Shown here one piece after another: positions 48,751-57,418 of a stretch of 64,000 bases of DNA. The position numbers and the translations under genes are program-made. The DNA is taken from the NCBI RefSeq assembly GCF_014191055.1, contig NZ_JACHWB010000003.1:124001-188000 (forward strand), read 5' to 3'. Position 1 is the first letter of the stretch. Each line of letters opens with the position of its first letter. The notes under the pieces were generated by a model. It worked only from the letters and a program-made list of their open reading frames with translations. It was not told the origin of the DNA and searched no databases. Source of the stretch: Microvirga lupini (lineage in GTDB: Bacteria; Pseudomonadota; Alphaproteobacteria; Rhizobiales; Beijerinckiaceae).

Positions 48751-51690
48751 CTACACAAGCAGGAAGTTGGAATGTGTTAGAGCCAGGCCTTTCGAGATAT
48801 CGGCAAACTTGACTTGAGCCGTAGCTCCCGCGCCATCAGCGTCGTAGAACAGCTCGCCAGTCGTGTTGTTGTAAATGATCTGGCTATACTGCGTGGTTGC
48901 CCGTGTCCCGATGCTGAAGTTCCACTCTACGAGGCCGCCTGAGTTGTATGCGTAGAGGCCTGTAAACACTCGGCCATCCAACTCAATCTTGTCTTCCGAG
49001 ACGCTGAAATCTGCTATGATATCGACATTGCTCGTACCTAACGCTGCGTCGAACCGGAACCGATCAGCACCTGCAGCGCCGACCAGATGGTCGGAACCCG
49101 CACCACCGGAGAGCGTATCGCTGCCTTCCCCACCGTGAAGATGATCGTTGCCGCCCCGTCCCTGCAGGAGATCGCTACCCTCAAGACCCGAAAGCGCGTT
49201 TCCGCCTTCATCGCCATTCAGAACGTCACCGAATGTCGAGCCCTGCAGACCCTGGATGGCGTTATAGACGTCGCCTGCCGCTTCACCCGTATTGGTGGCA
49301 CGGTTGGCAAGATCCGCGGTCACGCCTGAGGTGGCATCCATGTAGGACGCCCAGTCGAAGCCGCCGCCGCCGATCAGGATATCGCCGCCTGCACCGCCGT
49401 TGAGGATATCGTCGCCGGCGCCGCCATCGAGATGATCGCCCCCGTCGCGGCCATGCAGCACGTCGTTGCCTTCGAGACCAGAAAGCGCATTGCCGTTGCC
49501 ATCGCCCGCAAGGGAGTCGCCGAAATTCGAACCCTGCAGGGCTTCGATCTCGATGAAGCTGTCGCCCGCGGCTTCCCCCGTATTGACGCTGCGGTTGACG
49601 AGGTCCACCCGTACGCCTGAGACCGCGTCGGCATAGGACGCCCAATCGAAGCCCTCGCCACCCACCAGGACGTCGGCGCCGAGCCCACCGCGCAGAATGT
49701 CGTCGGAACCCAGACCATAGAGAATGTTGTTCTTGGCATCCCCCGTCAGAATGTCGGTATACGCGGTACCGGCCACGTTCTCGATGCCGTCATAGCTGTC
49801 GCCGGCAGCCTCCCCGGTGTTGAACTGCGGCTTGGCCAGATTGACCGATACTCCCTGCCCGTTGACGCCATTGTAAGCCGCCATATCGCCGAGACCGGCG
49901 CCGCCGATCAGACGGTCGGCACCGGCGCCACCGTTGAGAATGTCGTCACCCTCGCCACCTTCAAGGGTGTCGTTACCGGCACGACCGGTCAGAATGTCGT
50001 TTCCGCCGAGTCCGGCCAAGGCATTGCCCCGGGAGCTGGAATCTCCTGAAAGATGGTCCGCATGGTTCGAGCCCTGCAATCCGCGGATCTCGATGTAAGT
50101 ATCGCCCGCAGCCTCGCCTGTGTTCAGGCCCGTGTTCGAAAGATCGGCCACGACGCCTGAGGCTGCCTCCATGTATGAGGCCCAGTTGAAGCCCTCTCCG
50201 CCCACCAGCACGTCGGCACCCAGGCCACCCCGAAGGATATCATCGGATCCGAGACCATAGAGAATATTGCTCTTGGCATCGCCCGTCAGGACATCGGCAT
50301 AGGCGGTGCCGGCCACGTTCTCGATGCCGTCATAGGTATCGCCCGCAGCCTCGCCGGTGTTGAATTGCGGATTAGCCAGATTAACTGTGACTCCCTGACC
50401 GCCGACACCATTATAGGCTGCCATGTCGCCAAGCCCGGCGCCGCCGATCAGCCGGTCCGCGCCAGTTCCACCGTTGAGGATGTCGTCACCAGAACCACCT
50501 TCAAGCGTATCGTTTCCAGCTTGCCCGGTTAGCACATCATCCCCTCCAAGGCCCTGAAGAGAATTGTTGGCTCTGTTGCCCAGTATCTGGTCCTTGTCGT
50601 TGCCGCCAATTGCGTTTTCGATCAACGAGCGACCATCGTCGTTATACTGGAAAGCATTGTAAACGTTACCGTTGACCGTGGTCGACACGGTCTTCTTAGC
50701 AAGCTGCGTGGTAGAGAACCGAGAGAAGCCACCAGGCGTGAGATCGATTACAGCGCCTTCGGAATAGTTGGACAGATCGTAAGTATCGATACCGCCACCA
50801 TCCCAAATCGTCAGGAAAATACGGGCGCTTTCGGTTGCACCCTGACTGACTCCGTTGACATACATCTCACCTGTGGCGGAATTCCAATTATATCGGGTAT
50901 TGTTGTTGTTTGTCGTGAAATCCGCTCCGTACATCGCCTGCAAGGCAGCAATATCGTATTGCATGAAAGACTGCGGGCGCTCTAGCGTGTCATTATACGA
51001 CATCACCGTGTATTCAGTGCTATCGTGGGCAGCAGACATCCTCGGAAGACCGTCAACATGATCGTGCGAATGCTTGAGCCCTAAGGAGTGGCCGAGTTCA
51101 TGCATAGTCAGGAAGTAAGCGTAAGTGCCCTTACTGAAATTGTTATACCCCTTAAGATTTATCCATGTATCGCCACCATACAATGGCACGCCAGGATAGT
51201 ACCCATGACTGCGACTGATGACAGATCCTGGCTCAAAACCAGCAACTTTAATATCGGCACTATCGCGGCCAACATATGAAACACCGGTATTCACGTACCC
51301 GGCTACTGTGCCCATAACACGATGAACCGCGTCTTCACCGGAACTTGAGAGTCTATAAAATCCGGATGCGCTCGGGTCTATCAAACCGTAATCGGATTTA
51401 GAATCGGGCAATGAATATGTTATCGTCGATCCACTCCACTTAGTTCCTGTCATCAAAGCATTTACATCGCTATCGGCATGATCAGGCTTAAAGTACTGCA
51501 CCCCCCAAAATGACCAAGACGGAAATACGGTCGCCATATAAGAGAAAAATTTTAGAGGGAAGGCTGAGACACTATCGTTGACCCAGTTCCAAGCAGAATT
51601 GGCGAGATCCTCAAGCTCATTTCCTATGTCTTCGACACGATCGGCTACCCACCGCCCTGCGGATCTGAAAGCATCTGAAATCCAAGACAT
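48751..51690 (-). CDS. Large serralysin-like RTX metalloprotease
   Basis: This 979-residue protein is a probable secreted zinc protease. The catalytic domain (about 70-340) has HELGHSLGLKH (197-207) and the Met-turn VMSYN (229-233). From about residue 360 to 880 it carries several blocks of calcium-binding GGxGxDxLxG nonapeptides with WASY/NTGEAAGD spacer units between them. It ends TALTHSNFLLV-like with a hydrophobic tail expected for type I secretion, and has no signal peptide. No ABC-HlyD-TolC genes are nearby. The 5' part is AT-rich (54 of 120 bases G+C in 51481-51600), unlike the repeat region, which suggests mixed origin. The ATG at 51690 was chosen; a GTG three codons earlier is possible. 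Confidence 0.9.
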   Translation of the reverse strand: MSWISDAFRSAGRWVADRVEDIGNELEDLANSAWNWVNDSVSAFPLKFFSYMATVFPSWSFWGVQYFKPDHADSDVNALMTGTKWSGSTITYSLPDSKSDYGLIDPSASGFYRLSSSGEDAVHRVMGTVAGYVNTGVSYVGRDSADIKVAGFEPGSVISRSHGYYPGVPLYGGDTWINLKGYNNFSKGTYAYFLTMHELGHSLGLKHSHDHVDGLPRMSAAHDSTEYTVMSYNDTLERPQSFMQYDIAALQAMYGADFTTNNNNTRYNWNSATGEMYVNGVSQGATESARIFLTIWDGGGIDTYDLSNYSEGAVIDLTPGGFSRFSTTQLAKKTVSTTVNGNVYNAFQYNDDGRSLIENAIGGNDKDQILGNRANNSLQGLGGDDVLTGQAGNDTLEGGSGDDILNGGTGADRLIGGAGLGDMAAYNGVGGQGVTVNLANPQFNTGEAAGDTYDGIENVAGTAYADVLTGDAKSNILYGLGSDDILRGGLGADVLVGGEGFNWASYMEAASGVVADLSNTGLNTGEAAGDTYIEIRGLQGSNHADHLSGDSSSRGNALAGLGGNDILTGRAGNDTLEGGEGDDILNGGAGADRLIGGAGLGDMAAYNGVNGQGVSVNLAKPQFNTGEAAGDSYDGIENVAGTAYTDILTGDAKNNILYGLGSDDILRGGLGADVLVGGEGFDWASYADAVSGVRVDLVNRSVNTGEAAGDSFIEIEALQGSNFGDSLAGDGNGNALSGLEGNDVLHGRDGGDHLDGGAGDDILNGGAGGDILIGGGGFDWASYMDATSGVTADLANRATNTGEAAGDVYNAIQGLQGSTFGDVLNGDEGGNALSGLEGSDLLQGRGGNDHLHGGEGSDTLSGGAGSDHLVGAAGADRFRFDAALGTSNVDIIADFSVSEDKIELDGRVFTGLYAYNSGGLVEWNFSIGTRATTQYSQIIYNNTTGELFYDADGAGATAQVKFADISKGLALTHSNFLLV
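49523..50536 (-). repeat. Imperfect direct repeat, 540-bp period, in the RTX gene
   Basis: Segments 49523-49996 and 50063-50536 are homologous with an exact offset of 540 bp; for example CGGCCACGTTCTCGATGCCG occurs in both at that spacing. Each encodes about 158 residues of RTX repeats plus the DMAAYNGV, PQFNTGEAAGD, VAGTAY and WASY units, so the protein grew by duplication of a 180-residue block. A more diverged partial unit follows. Confidence 0.85.
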
Positions 51691-51763
51691 CGGACACACC
51701 CTAATTTAATAATGTTACATTAACATAAAGTATGGCTCAGCTTTGTCAATGTTCCGTCCTCTA

Positions 51764-51783
51764 TATAGGATATTTATCCTATA
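51764..51783 (-). promoter_or_regulatory. Palindrome upstream of the large RTX protease
   Basis: TATAGGATA and TATCCTATA form a perfect 9-bp inverted repeat around TT, 73 bp before the protease start in an AT-rich leader of 287 bp. It has operator-like symmetry and may overlap the promoter. No known regulator consensus came to mind. Confidence 0.45.
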
Positions 51784-51977
51784 AATGAATCTTCCTGCAT
51801 GGCTCCAACCATAATTCCACAGGTAGCTGGGATAGTCGGATTTAGGCATCTCGTATTGCCTGACCATTTCCGCTGCATACAAGACTTACAGCTTAACCGG
51901 TGGCAAAACCGCGTGAATTTCACTGCCGAAGCTGCTAGAGGTCCCACTTCTTGACCAAACCCGATGAGAGAGACGCG

Positions 51978-53240
51978 ATGAACGCGCCGAAATCCGATTT
52001 TCTGAAGGTGCTCACCGAGCGGGGCTTCATTCACCAAACCTCCGACTTCGAAGGTGTGGATACGGCGGCCCTGGAAAATCGGCTCACCACCTATGTGGGC
52101 TATGACTGCACCGGCCCGTCTCTCCACGTGGGACACTTGCTCTCCATCATGATGCTGCACTGGCTGCAGAAAACCGGGGCCGGGAAGCCGATAACCCTCA
52201 TGGGAGGCGGCACGACCCGGGTGGGCGATCCTTCCGGCAAGGATGAGAGCCGCAAGCTCCTGACCGTCGAGCAGATCGAAGCCAACAAGGACAGCATCAG
52301 GACCGTCTTCTCGCGCTTCATCTCCTTCGGAGACGGCACGTCCGATGCCATGATGGTCGATAACGCCGAGTGGCTGACCAAGCTCAATTACATCGAGTTC
52401 CTGCGCGACGTGGGCCGGCATTTTTCCGTCAACCGCATGCTGTCCTTCGACAGCGTGAAGCTGCGCCTCGACCGGGAGCACGAGCTGTCGTTCCTGGAAT
52501 TCAACTACATGATCCTCCAGGCCTATGACTTCGTGGAGCTCAACAAGCGCTATGGCTGCGTGCTGCAGATGGGCGGCTCGGACCAGTGGGGCAACATCGT
52601 CAACGGCATCGATCTCGGCCGTCGCCTCGGCACGCCGCAGCTCTATGCCGTCACCTGTCCCCTCCTGACGACAGCCTCCGGCGCCAAGATGGGCAAGACG
52701 GCCTCAGGGGCGGTCTGGCTCAACGCCGATATGCTGAGCCCCTACGATTACTGGCAGTTCTGGCGCAACACCGAGGACGCGGATGTCGCCCGCTTCCTGA
52801 AGCTCTTCACCATTCTGCCCATGGACGAAATCGCCAAACTGGAAGCGCTCCAGGGCGCCGACATCAACGAGGCCAAGAAGGTTCTCGCAACGGAAGCGAC
52901 CGCCCTCCTCCATGGCCGCGAGGCGGCGGAACTGGCTTCCGAAACCGCCCGCAAGACCTTCGAGCAGGGGGCGCTGGCGGAGAGCCTTCCCACCATCGAA
53001 GTCCCGTCAAATGTGCTCGAAGGCGGGCTTGGGGTGCTGGCAGCCTTCGGGCCGGACTACGCCAAGCTGGTCCCGTCATCAAGCGAGGCGCGCCGGCAGA
53101 TCAAGAGCGGCGGCCTCAGGGTCAATGATCAGGCCGTATCGGATGAGCGCGGGACCCTGAGCCTGTCGGATGTGACAGTCGAGGGCGTGATCAAGCTGTC
53201 CTTCGGCAAGAAGAAGCACGTGCTCCTGCGCGCTGTATAA
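51978..53240 (+). CDS. tyrS: Tyrosyl-tRNA synthetase
   Basis: This 420-residue class I synthetase charges tRNA-Tyr. It has the HIGH-type motif HVGH (50-53), [12 protein letters not shown] and [18 protein letters not shown] for tyrosine binding, the KMSKS-type motif KMGKTASG (about 235-242), and a terminal S4 RNA-binding domain (about 355-418; [14 protein letters not shown]). I chose the ATG at 51978 after GAGAGA; a TTG at 51951 is a weaker option. It converges on the AsmA-like gene with only 4 bp between stops. Confidence 0.97.
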   Translation: MNAPKSDFLKVLTERGFIHQTSDFEGVDTAALENRLTTYVGYDCTGPSLHVGHLLSIMMLHWLQKTGAGKPITLMGGGTTRVGDPSGKDESRKLLTVEQIEANKDSIRTVFSRFISFGDGTSDAMMVDNAEWLTKLNYIEFLRDVGRHFSVNRMLSFDSVKLRLDREHELSFLEFNYMILQAYDFVELNKRYGCVLQMGGSDQWGNIVNGIDLGRRLGTPQLYAVTCPLLTTASGAKMGKTASGAVWLNADMLSPYDYWQFWRNTEDADVARFLKLFTILPMDEIAKLEALQGADINEAKKVLATEATALLHGREAAELASETARKTFEQGALAESLPTIEVPSNVLEGGLGVLAAFGPDYAKLVPSSSEARRQIKSGGLRVNDQAVSDERGTLSLSDVTVEGVIKLSFGKKKHVLLRAV

Positions 53241-53244
53241 GGTC

Positions 53245-56200
53245 TTACCGGTCGGGAGGCGTCGGTAGCGAACCGGTCTGCGGCGCGCTCTCGGCTCCCA
53301 CGCCGAAGAGCTTGCGCAGGAATCCCGGCGCCACCGCCGAGAGCGGGTTGACTGACAAGGACGGTGCGCTCGCCTGCCCGTTCAGGCGGAAATTGACGGC
53401 AAACAGTCCCTCATTCTGCCCGCCGCCCAGCAGCGGCCCAAACAGCGGCACCTGGGCGAAGACGTTGTTGAGCCCGTAGGCCGGGACGAAGGTTCCCGAG
53501 ACATCAAGGCGGTCGCGGGCATAGTCTATGAACCCGCCCAGGGTGAATCCGATCTGGTTGCCCCAGATGGCCGCATCCTTGAAATCGAGGCGTCCGGCGC
53601 TGCGGGAGAACTCCAGCCTTGCCTTGGTGAACTGGACCTCGTTCACATCGACCCGGACCATCTGTGGTCTCCCGGCCTGATCGCGTCCCGCGACGATCTG
53701 GGTCTGGGTCGGGATGATGCGGCGCAGAGCCGGTTCGTTGACCAGCGCGAAGGAGTGCATGATCACATGTCCGGCCTGCGGCTCGTCGCCGGTGGAGAGC
53801 TGCAAAATGAGATTGCCGCGCGACATGCGCTTGTAGATGTCGGTGAACCGCAGGAGCGCGCCCGCATCCTCCGCTTGGAGGATGACCACCGGGCTGCCTC
53901 CAGCCTGGGGAATGGTGCGGCCGATGATGTCGGTCGCGCCGAGGCGCCCCTTCAGGTCGAGCTGGCGCAGGCTGTCCTTGCGCATGGCCGCCTTGACGGA
54001 GGCATTGGTGATCGCCTCCTCGTTGAAGCCGGTCAGGATATTCAGGTTCAGATCGAGGTCGAAATCCTTGCTGTCCTTGCTCGCCGATCCGTTGCGCCCG
54101 CCCGCGGGAGCCGTTCCGCCGCCTTTCACGAAGGGGCGCGCATCGCCCACATTGCCCCGGATCGTGACCTTGTAGATCCCGCTAGAACGCTCGATCTGGG
54201 CGCGCATGTCGTCGCCCGGCGAGAGCTTTAAGGTCGAAAGCTCCGCCTTGTCCAGGCCGCCCTCGTTGGTCAGCGTGGCATGGCCCCGCAGCTGGACATT
54301 GCCGCTGTCGAGCTGAAGGTCCCGGATCTCGCTCGTCGGCCCCTCTACCATGGTAAAGGTGAGCTTGCCCGGCCGGCCGGCCGGCTTCACCCAGCCCGGC
54401 ACGAGCTGGTCGATTCCGGCCTTGGCCAGATCCGCCTCGACATTGATGACCGATGGCGCATTCTCGCCCAACGGCAAGCTGGCCTTGAGGCCGACGGTGC
54501 CGGTGAGCTGAGAGCCGAAGGACAGCCCTCGTCGGCTCCGTGCAGCCTCGTCGAGAGAGAAGGCCACGCTGGCCTGTCCGCCCTGCCGGTTCTTCTGGAG
54601 ATCGATGACGGCCGTGCTACCGGCGAGCTTGCCATTGCCTTTGACAGCGAGATCGCCCCGGTCATAGGCGATCGTGAGGTCGGCGCCCTCCAGGCGATCC
54701 TTGCCGAAGAAACCATCGACACCGAAATCACTGACCGTTCCACCGACCTTCAACGGCAGGTCCTTGAACGCGGGAATGTCATGGACCGGCAGACCGATGC
54801 CGACCCGCAGATCCGTTCTGCCTTTCATGGTGGCGGGATCGATGTTGAAGCCTGCGATCTCCTTGATCCGTGGCTCCAGGAGGAGCGCACCGAGGCCGTC
54901 GGCCCCTCCCGTCAGGCGGAAGTCTATCCGCGCCACCCCGTTGTCGTCCCAGTAATTGTCCAGGACGAAGGCCCCCTCGGAAGCCGACAGGGAGCGATTG
55001 TTCGCCATCTGGACGAGGCCCACCGGAGCCCGGACGAGCACCTTCTGTCCGGTCACCTGGCCGGTCGCGTTCAGGCCTGAGATCGGCGGGATGCCCTCAT
55101 CGACCTGCAGGGTGCCGTTGGAGACGGCAAAGGCGATCTTCAGGGATTCGTCGGGTGTCGGGCCGCCATTCAGTGCCTTCTCGATGTCGGCCCCGGTCAT
55201 CGCCACCTTGAGATCGATGGACTCAAGCAGGCCGGCCTTCAGATGGGACACCAGATACCGCCGGACTGGGGGAGCCACGGCTTCCGGCCAAATTCGCAAG
55301 GCCGAACGGATGTCGGTTTTCTCGGCGCGCACATCGAGCCTCAGCCCCTTCGGGTCGGCGGTGGCAGCGAGGAGGCCGCTGATGCGGGCGGAAAGCTCGG
55401 GGCCTTTGAGCGTGATGCCGTTGATCCTGACACCATCGTGTCCGGAGAGGTCCGCCGCGAACTCGCTGACCTGCAAGGGCCGGTCTCCTGCCGCAGCGCC
55501 TGACCAGGTGATGTCCCGCCCCCCGAGGCTCAGGCGCCAGGGCTCATTGCCGTTGGCCGCCAGGAGACGACCCTGCAGGCGCAGGTTCGTTTCCCCGCCT
55601 TTCGCCTCAATGCGCGGTAATTCGAGAGCCTTCGCGCTCTCATTCCAGTTGGCCTCTATGACAGCCTTCTCGACCGGGAATGCAGATGTATCCTCGTCCT
55701 GGATCTGGACCGTCCCGGGACTGCTCTCGAGCCGAGTCTTCAGCTCCGTGACCCGTCCTTCCGCAAAGGCAAGGTCGAATCGGCCCGAAAATTCGAGATC
55801 GGTGCTGGCCGGCACCTCGGAGGCTCCGGAGAGCAGGAGAATGTCCGTGATCGGCGCCCTGTCGGCCACGATGCTGGCCCGGTACGTGTCCTTGCCGTCC
55901 ACAGTCGCATCGCCATTCAGCTGCCAGGATCCCTGTGGTCCCTCGACCGTGGCGGCGAACTGGCGCCCCCCGTTCTCCGTCCAGTCGAAAGCTGCGTCGA
56001 CGCGCTGGAACCTCGCCCTTTCGCGGCCATCCGCATCGATGAAGACGAGACGCGCATTGGTCAGCTGCGCCTGATTGAGAGAGTTCAGAACGCTTCCGGG
56101 GCCGACGATCAGCTCAAGCAGCGACCCGACTGTGCCGGACACTGGGGAAGGCCCGTCAACGTCGCGGGCCATCGATGCAGCGGCTTCTTTGGAGGGCTCC

Positions 56201-56709
56201 TGTACGGCCGGGGTGGGCTGGGCACCCTCCCCCTCAACTTCCTGGACGGGCGAGAAGGAAAGCGAGCCGTCCCGGTTCACCCGAACCCGCAGTTGAAGGT
56301 CGCGCACCTCGACGGCTTTGGGCTGAAGATTGGCCGTCAGCAGCGAGGTCAGATCCACGCTCAGGATCGCATAAGGTGCCCTGAGCACGAGATCTCCGCC
56401 GGGAGCACGGATGTCGAGGCCATTGGCCCGCAGCGCTGGCGAGCCGTCATGCAACTCGATGGCCGTATTGCGCAGCGTGACGTTCCAGCCGGGCCCGATG
56501 CGGGATGCCAGCGCCTCCGCGACCCGCTCGGGCAGACGCCCGAAGCTCATGGGAGCCGCCGCCAGGCGCAGGTAGAGCAATCCGAAGGCCGCAGCCACGA
56601 AAACCAGCAGGCCAAGCTTCACATAGAGAGTGCCACGCAACAGGCGCCGGAGGAGGCTTCGCTTGGCCGGGTCTCGCCGGGACAACGTGTTACGCAGGGG
56701 CAGCTTCAT
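53245..56709 (-). CDS. AsmA/YhdP-type envelope protein
   Basis: This 1154-residue protein has one amino-terminal membrane anchor (about 32-55: TLYVKLGLLVFVAAAFGLLYL region) and a very long beta-rich periplasmic part of the DUF3971/AsmA_2 type. The conserved end includes FGPLLGGGQNEGLFAVNFRLNGQASAPSLSVNPLSAVAPGFLRKLFG. YhdP/AsmA-like proteins form bridges that move phospholipids to the outer membrane. I chose the ATG at 56709 (MKLPLRNTLSRRD). The charged linker at about 135-165 is low complexity. It diverges from the peroxiredoxin gene. Confidence 0.9.
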   Translation of the reverse strand: MKLPLRNTLSRRDPAKRSLLRRLLRGTLYVKLGLLVFVAAAFGLLYLRLAAAPMSFGRLPERVAEALASRIGPGWNVTLRNTAIELHDGSPALRANGLDIRAPGGDLVLRAPYAILSVDLTSLLTANLQPKAVEVRDLQLRVRVNRDGSLSFSPVQEVEGEGAQPTPAVQEPSKEAAASMARDVDGPSPVSGTVGSLLELIVGPGSVLNSLNQAQLTNARLVFIDADGRERARFQRVDAAFDWTENGGRQFAATVEGPQGSWQLNGDATVDGKDTYRASIVADRAPITDILLLSGASEVPASTDLEFSGRFDLAFAEGRVTELKTRLESSPGTVQIQDEDTSAFPVEKAVIEANWNESAKALELPRIEAKGGETNLRLQGRLLAANGNEPWRLSLGGRDITWSGAAAGDRPLQVSEFAADLSGHDGVRINGITLKGPELSARISGLLAATADPKGLRLDVRAEKTDIRSALRIWPEAVAPPVRRYLVSHLKAGLLESIDLKVAMTGADIEKALNGGPTPDESLKIAFAVSNGTLQVDEGIPPISGLNATGQVTGQKVLVRAPVGLVQMANNRSLSASEGAFVLDNYWDDNGVARIDFRLTGGADGLGALLLEPRIKEIAGFNIDPATMKGRTDLRVGIGLPVHDIPAFKDLPLKVGGTVSDFGVDGFFGKDRLEGADLTIAYDRGDLAVKGNGKLAGSTAVIDLQKNRQGGQASVAFSLDEAARSRRGLSFGSQLTGTVGLKASLPLGENAPSVINVEADLAKAGIDQLVPGWVKPAGRPGKLTFTMVEGPTSEIRDLQLDSGNVQLRGHATLTNEGGLDKAELSTLKLSPGDDMRAQIERSSGIYKVTIRGNVGDARPFVKGGGTAPAGGRNGSASKDSKDFDLDLNLNILTGFNEEAITNASVKAAMRKDSLRQLDLKGRLGATDIIGRTIPQAGGSPVVILQAEDAGALLRFTDIYKRMSRGNLILQLSTGDEPQAGHVIMHSFALVNEPALRRIIPTQTQIVAGRDQAGRPQMVRVDVNEVQFTKARLEFSRSAGRLDFKDAAIWGNQIGFTLGGFIDYARDRLDVSGTFVPAYGLNNVFAQVPLFGPLLGGGQNEGLFAVNFRLNGQASAPSLSVNPLSAVAPGFLRKLFGVGAESAPQTGSLPTPPDR

Positions 56710-56870
56710 TCTTGTGACGTCAAGCAATCCGGTTCTTGCGCATGAGCGCCATTCGGGGAATCAAGAAATATGACCTTAGCCGCCTCGGGGGCGTCCCGCG
56801 ACTGCTTCCCCGTCAGTCGTGCACACCAGAGGTTTCCAAACAGTACATTCCGCCAAAAGGAAGGCGTTTC

Positions 56871-57338
56871 ATGTCCCTTAGCATTGGAGCCAGGGCTCCG
56901 GACTTCTCCCTGCCTGCGACAGATGGTCGGGAGATCAGCCTCGACGGGCTGAAAGGCCGCAAAGTCGTATTGTACTTCTACCCGAAGGACGACACCAGCG
57001 GCTGCACCCTGGAGGCCCAGAACTTCCAGGCTCTGAGAGCCGCGTTTGCGGTCGCCGATACAGAGATCGTGGGCGTATCGCCCGACGGGCTGAAGAGCCA
57101 TGATCAGTTCCGAGCCAAATACGGGCTGGATTTCACCCTGGCCTCGGACGAGGCCACGGCCATGCTCCAGGCCTATGGCGTCTGGGTCGAGAAGAGCATG
57201 TATGGCCGCAAATACATGGGCGTCGAGCGCACCACCGTGCTGCTCGACCGGAACGGTGTCATCGCCCAGGTTTGGAGCAAGGTGAAAGTGCCGGGCCATG
57301 CGGAGGAGGTGCTGAAGGCAGCCCAGGCTCTCGGTTAG
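56871..57338 (+). CDS. bcp: Peroxiredoxin, BCP/PrxQ family
   Basis: This 155-residue thiol peroxidase reduces hydrogen peroxide and organic peroxides. The peroxidatic Cys45 lies in DDTSGCTLEAQ, where the family commonly has TPGCT, and YFYPKDDTSG matches the active-site strand. Cys45 is the only cysteine, so the resolving Cys usually five residues later is absent and an external thiol must complete the cycle. The ATG at 56871 follows AAAAGGAAGG at good spacing; a longer open frame is not conserved. Confidence 0.93.
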   Translation: MSLSIGARAPDFSLPATDGREISLDGLKGRKVVLYFYPKDDTSGCTLEAQNFQALRAAFAVADTEIVGVSPDGLKSHDQFRAKYGLDFTLASDEATAMLQAYGVWVEKSMYGRKYMGVERTTVLLDRNGVIAQVWSKVKVPGHAEEVLKAAQALG

Positions 57339-57418
57339 CGACAGGATGGCTCATTGCGGCCAATTATGACAATATTCCATCGTCACATTATCCGACCTTC
57401 CTGAGTAGCAATCCTCTG

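Noticed and set aside
49087-50540. Regular repeats as a possible CRISPR array
   Set aside because: The periodicity is 27 bp and 540 bp in an open reading frame and encodes calcium-binding nonapeptides. There are no identical direct repeats with unique spacers.
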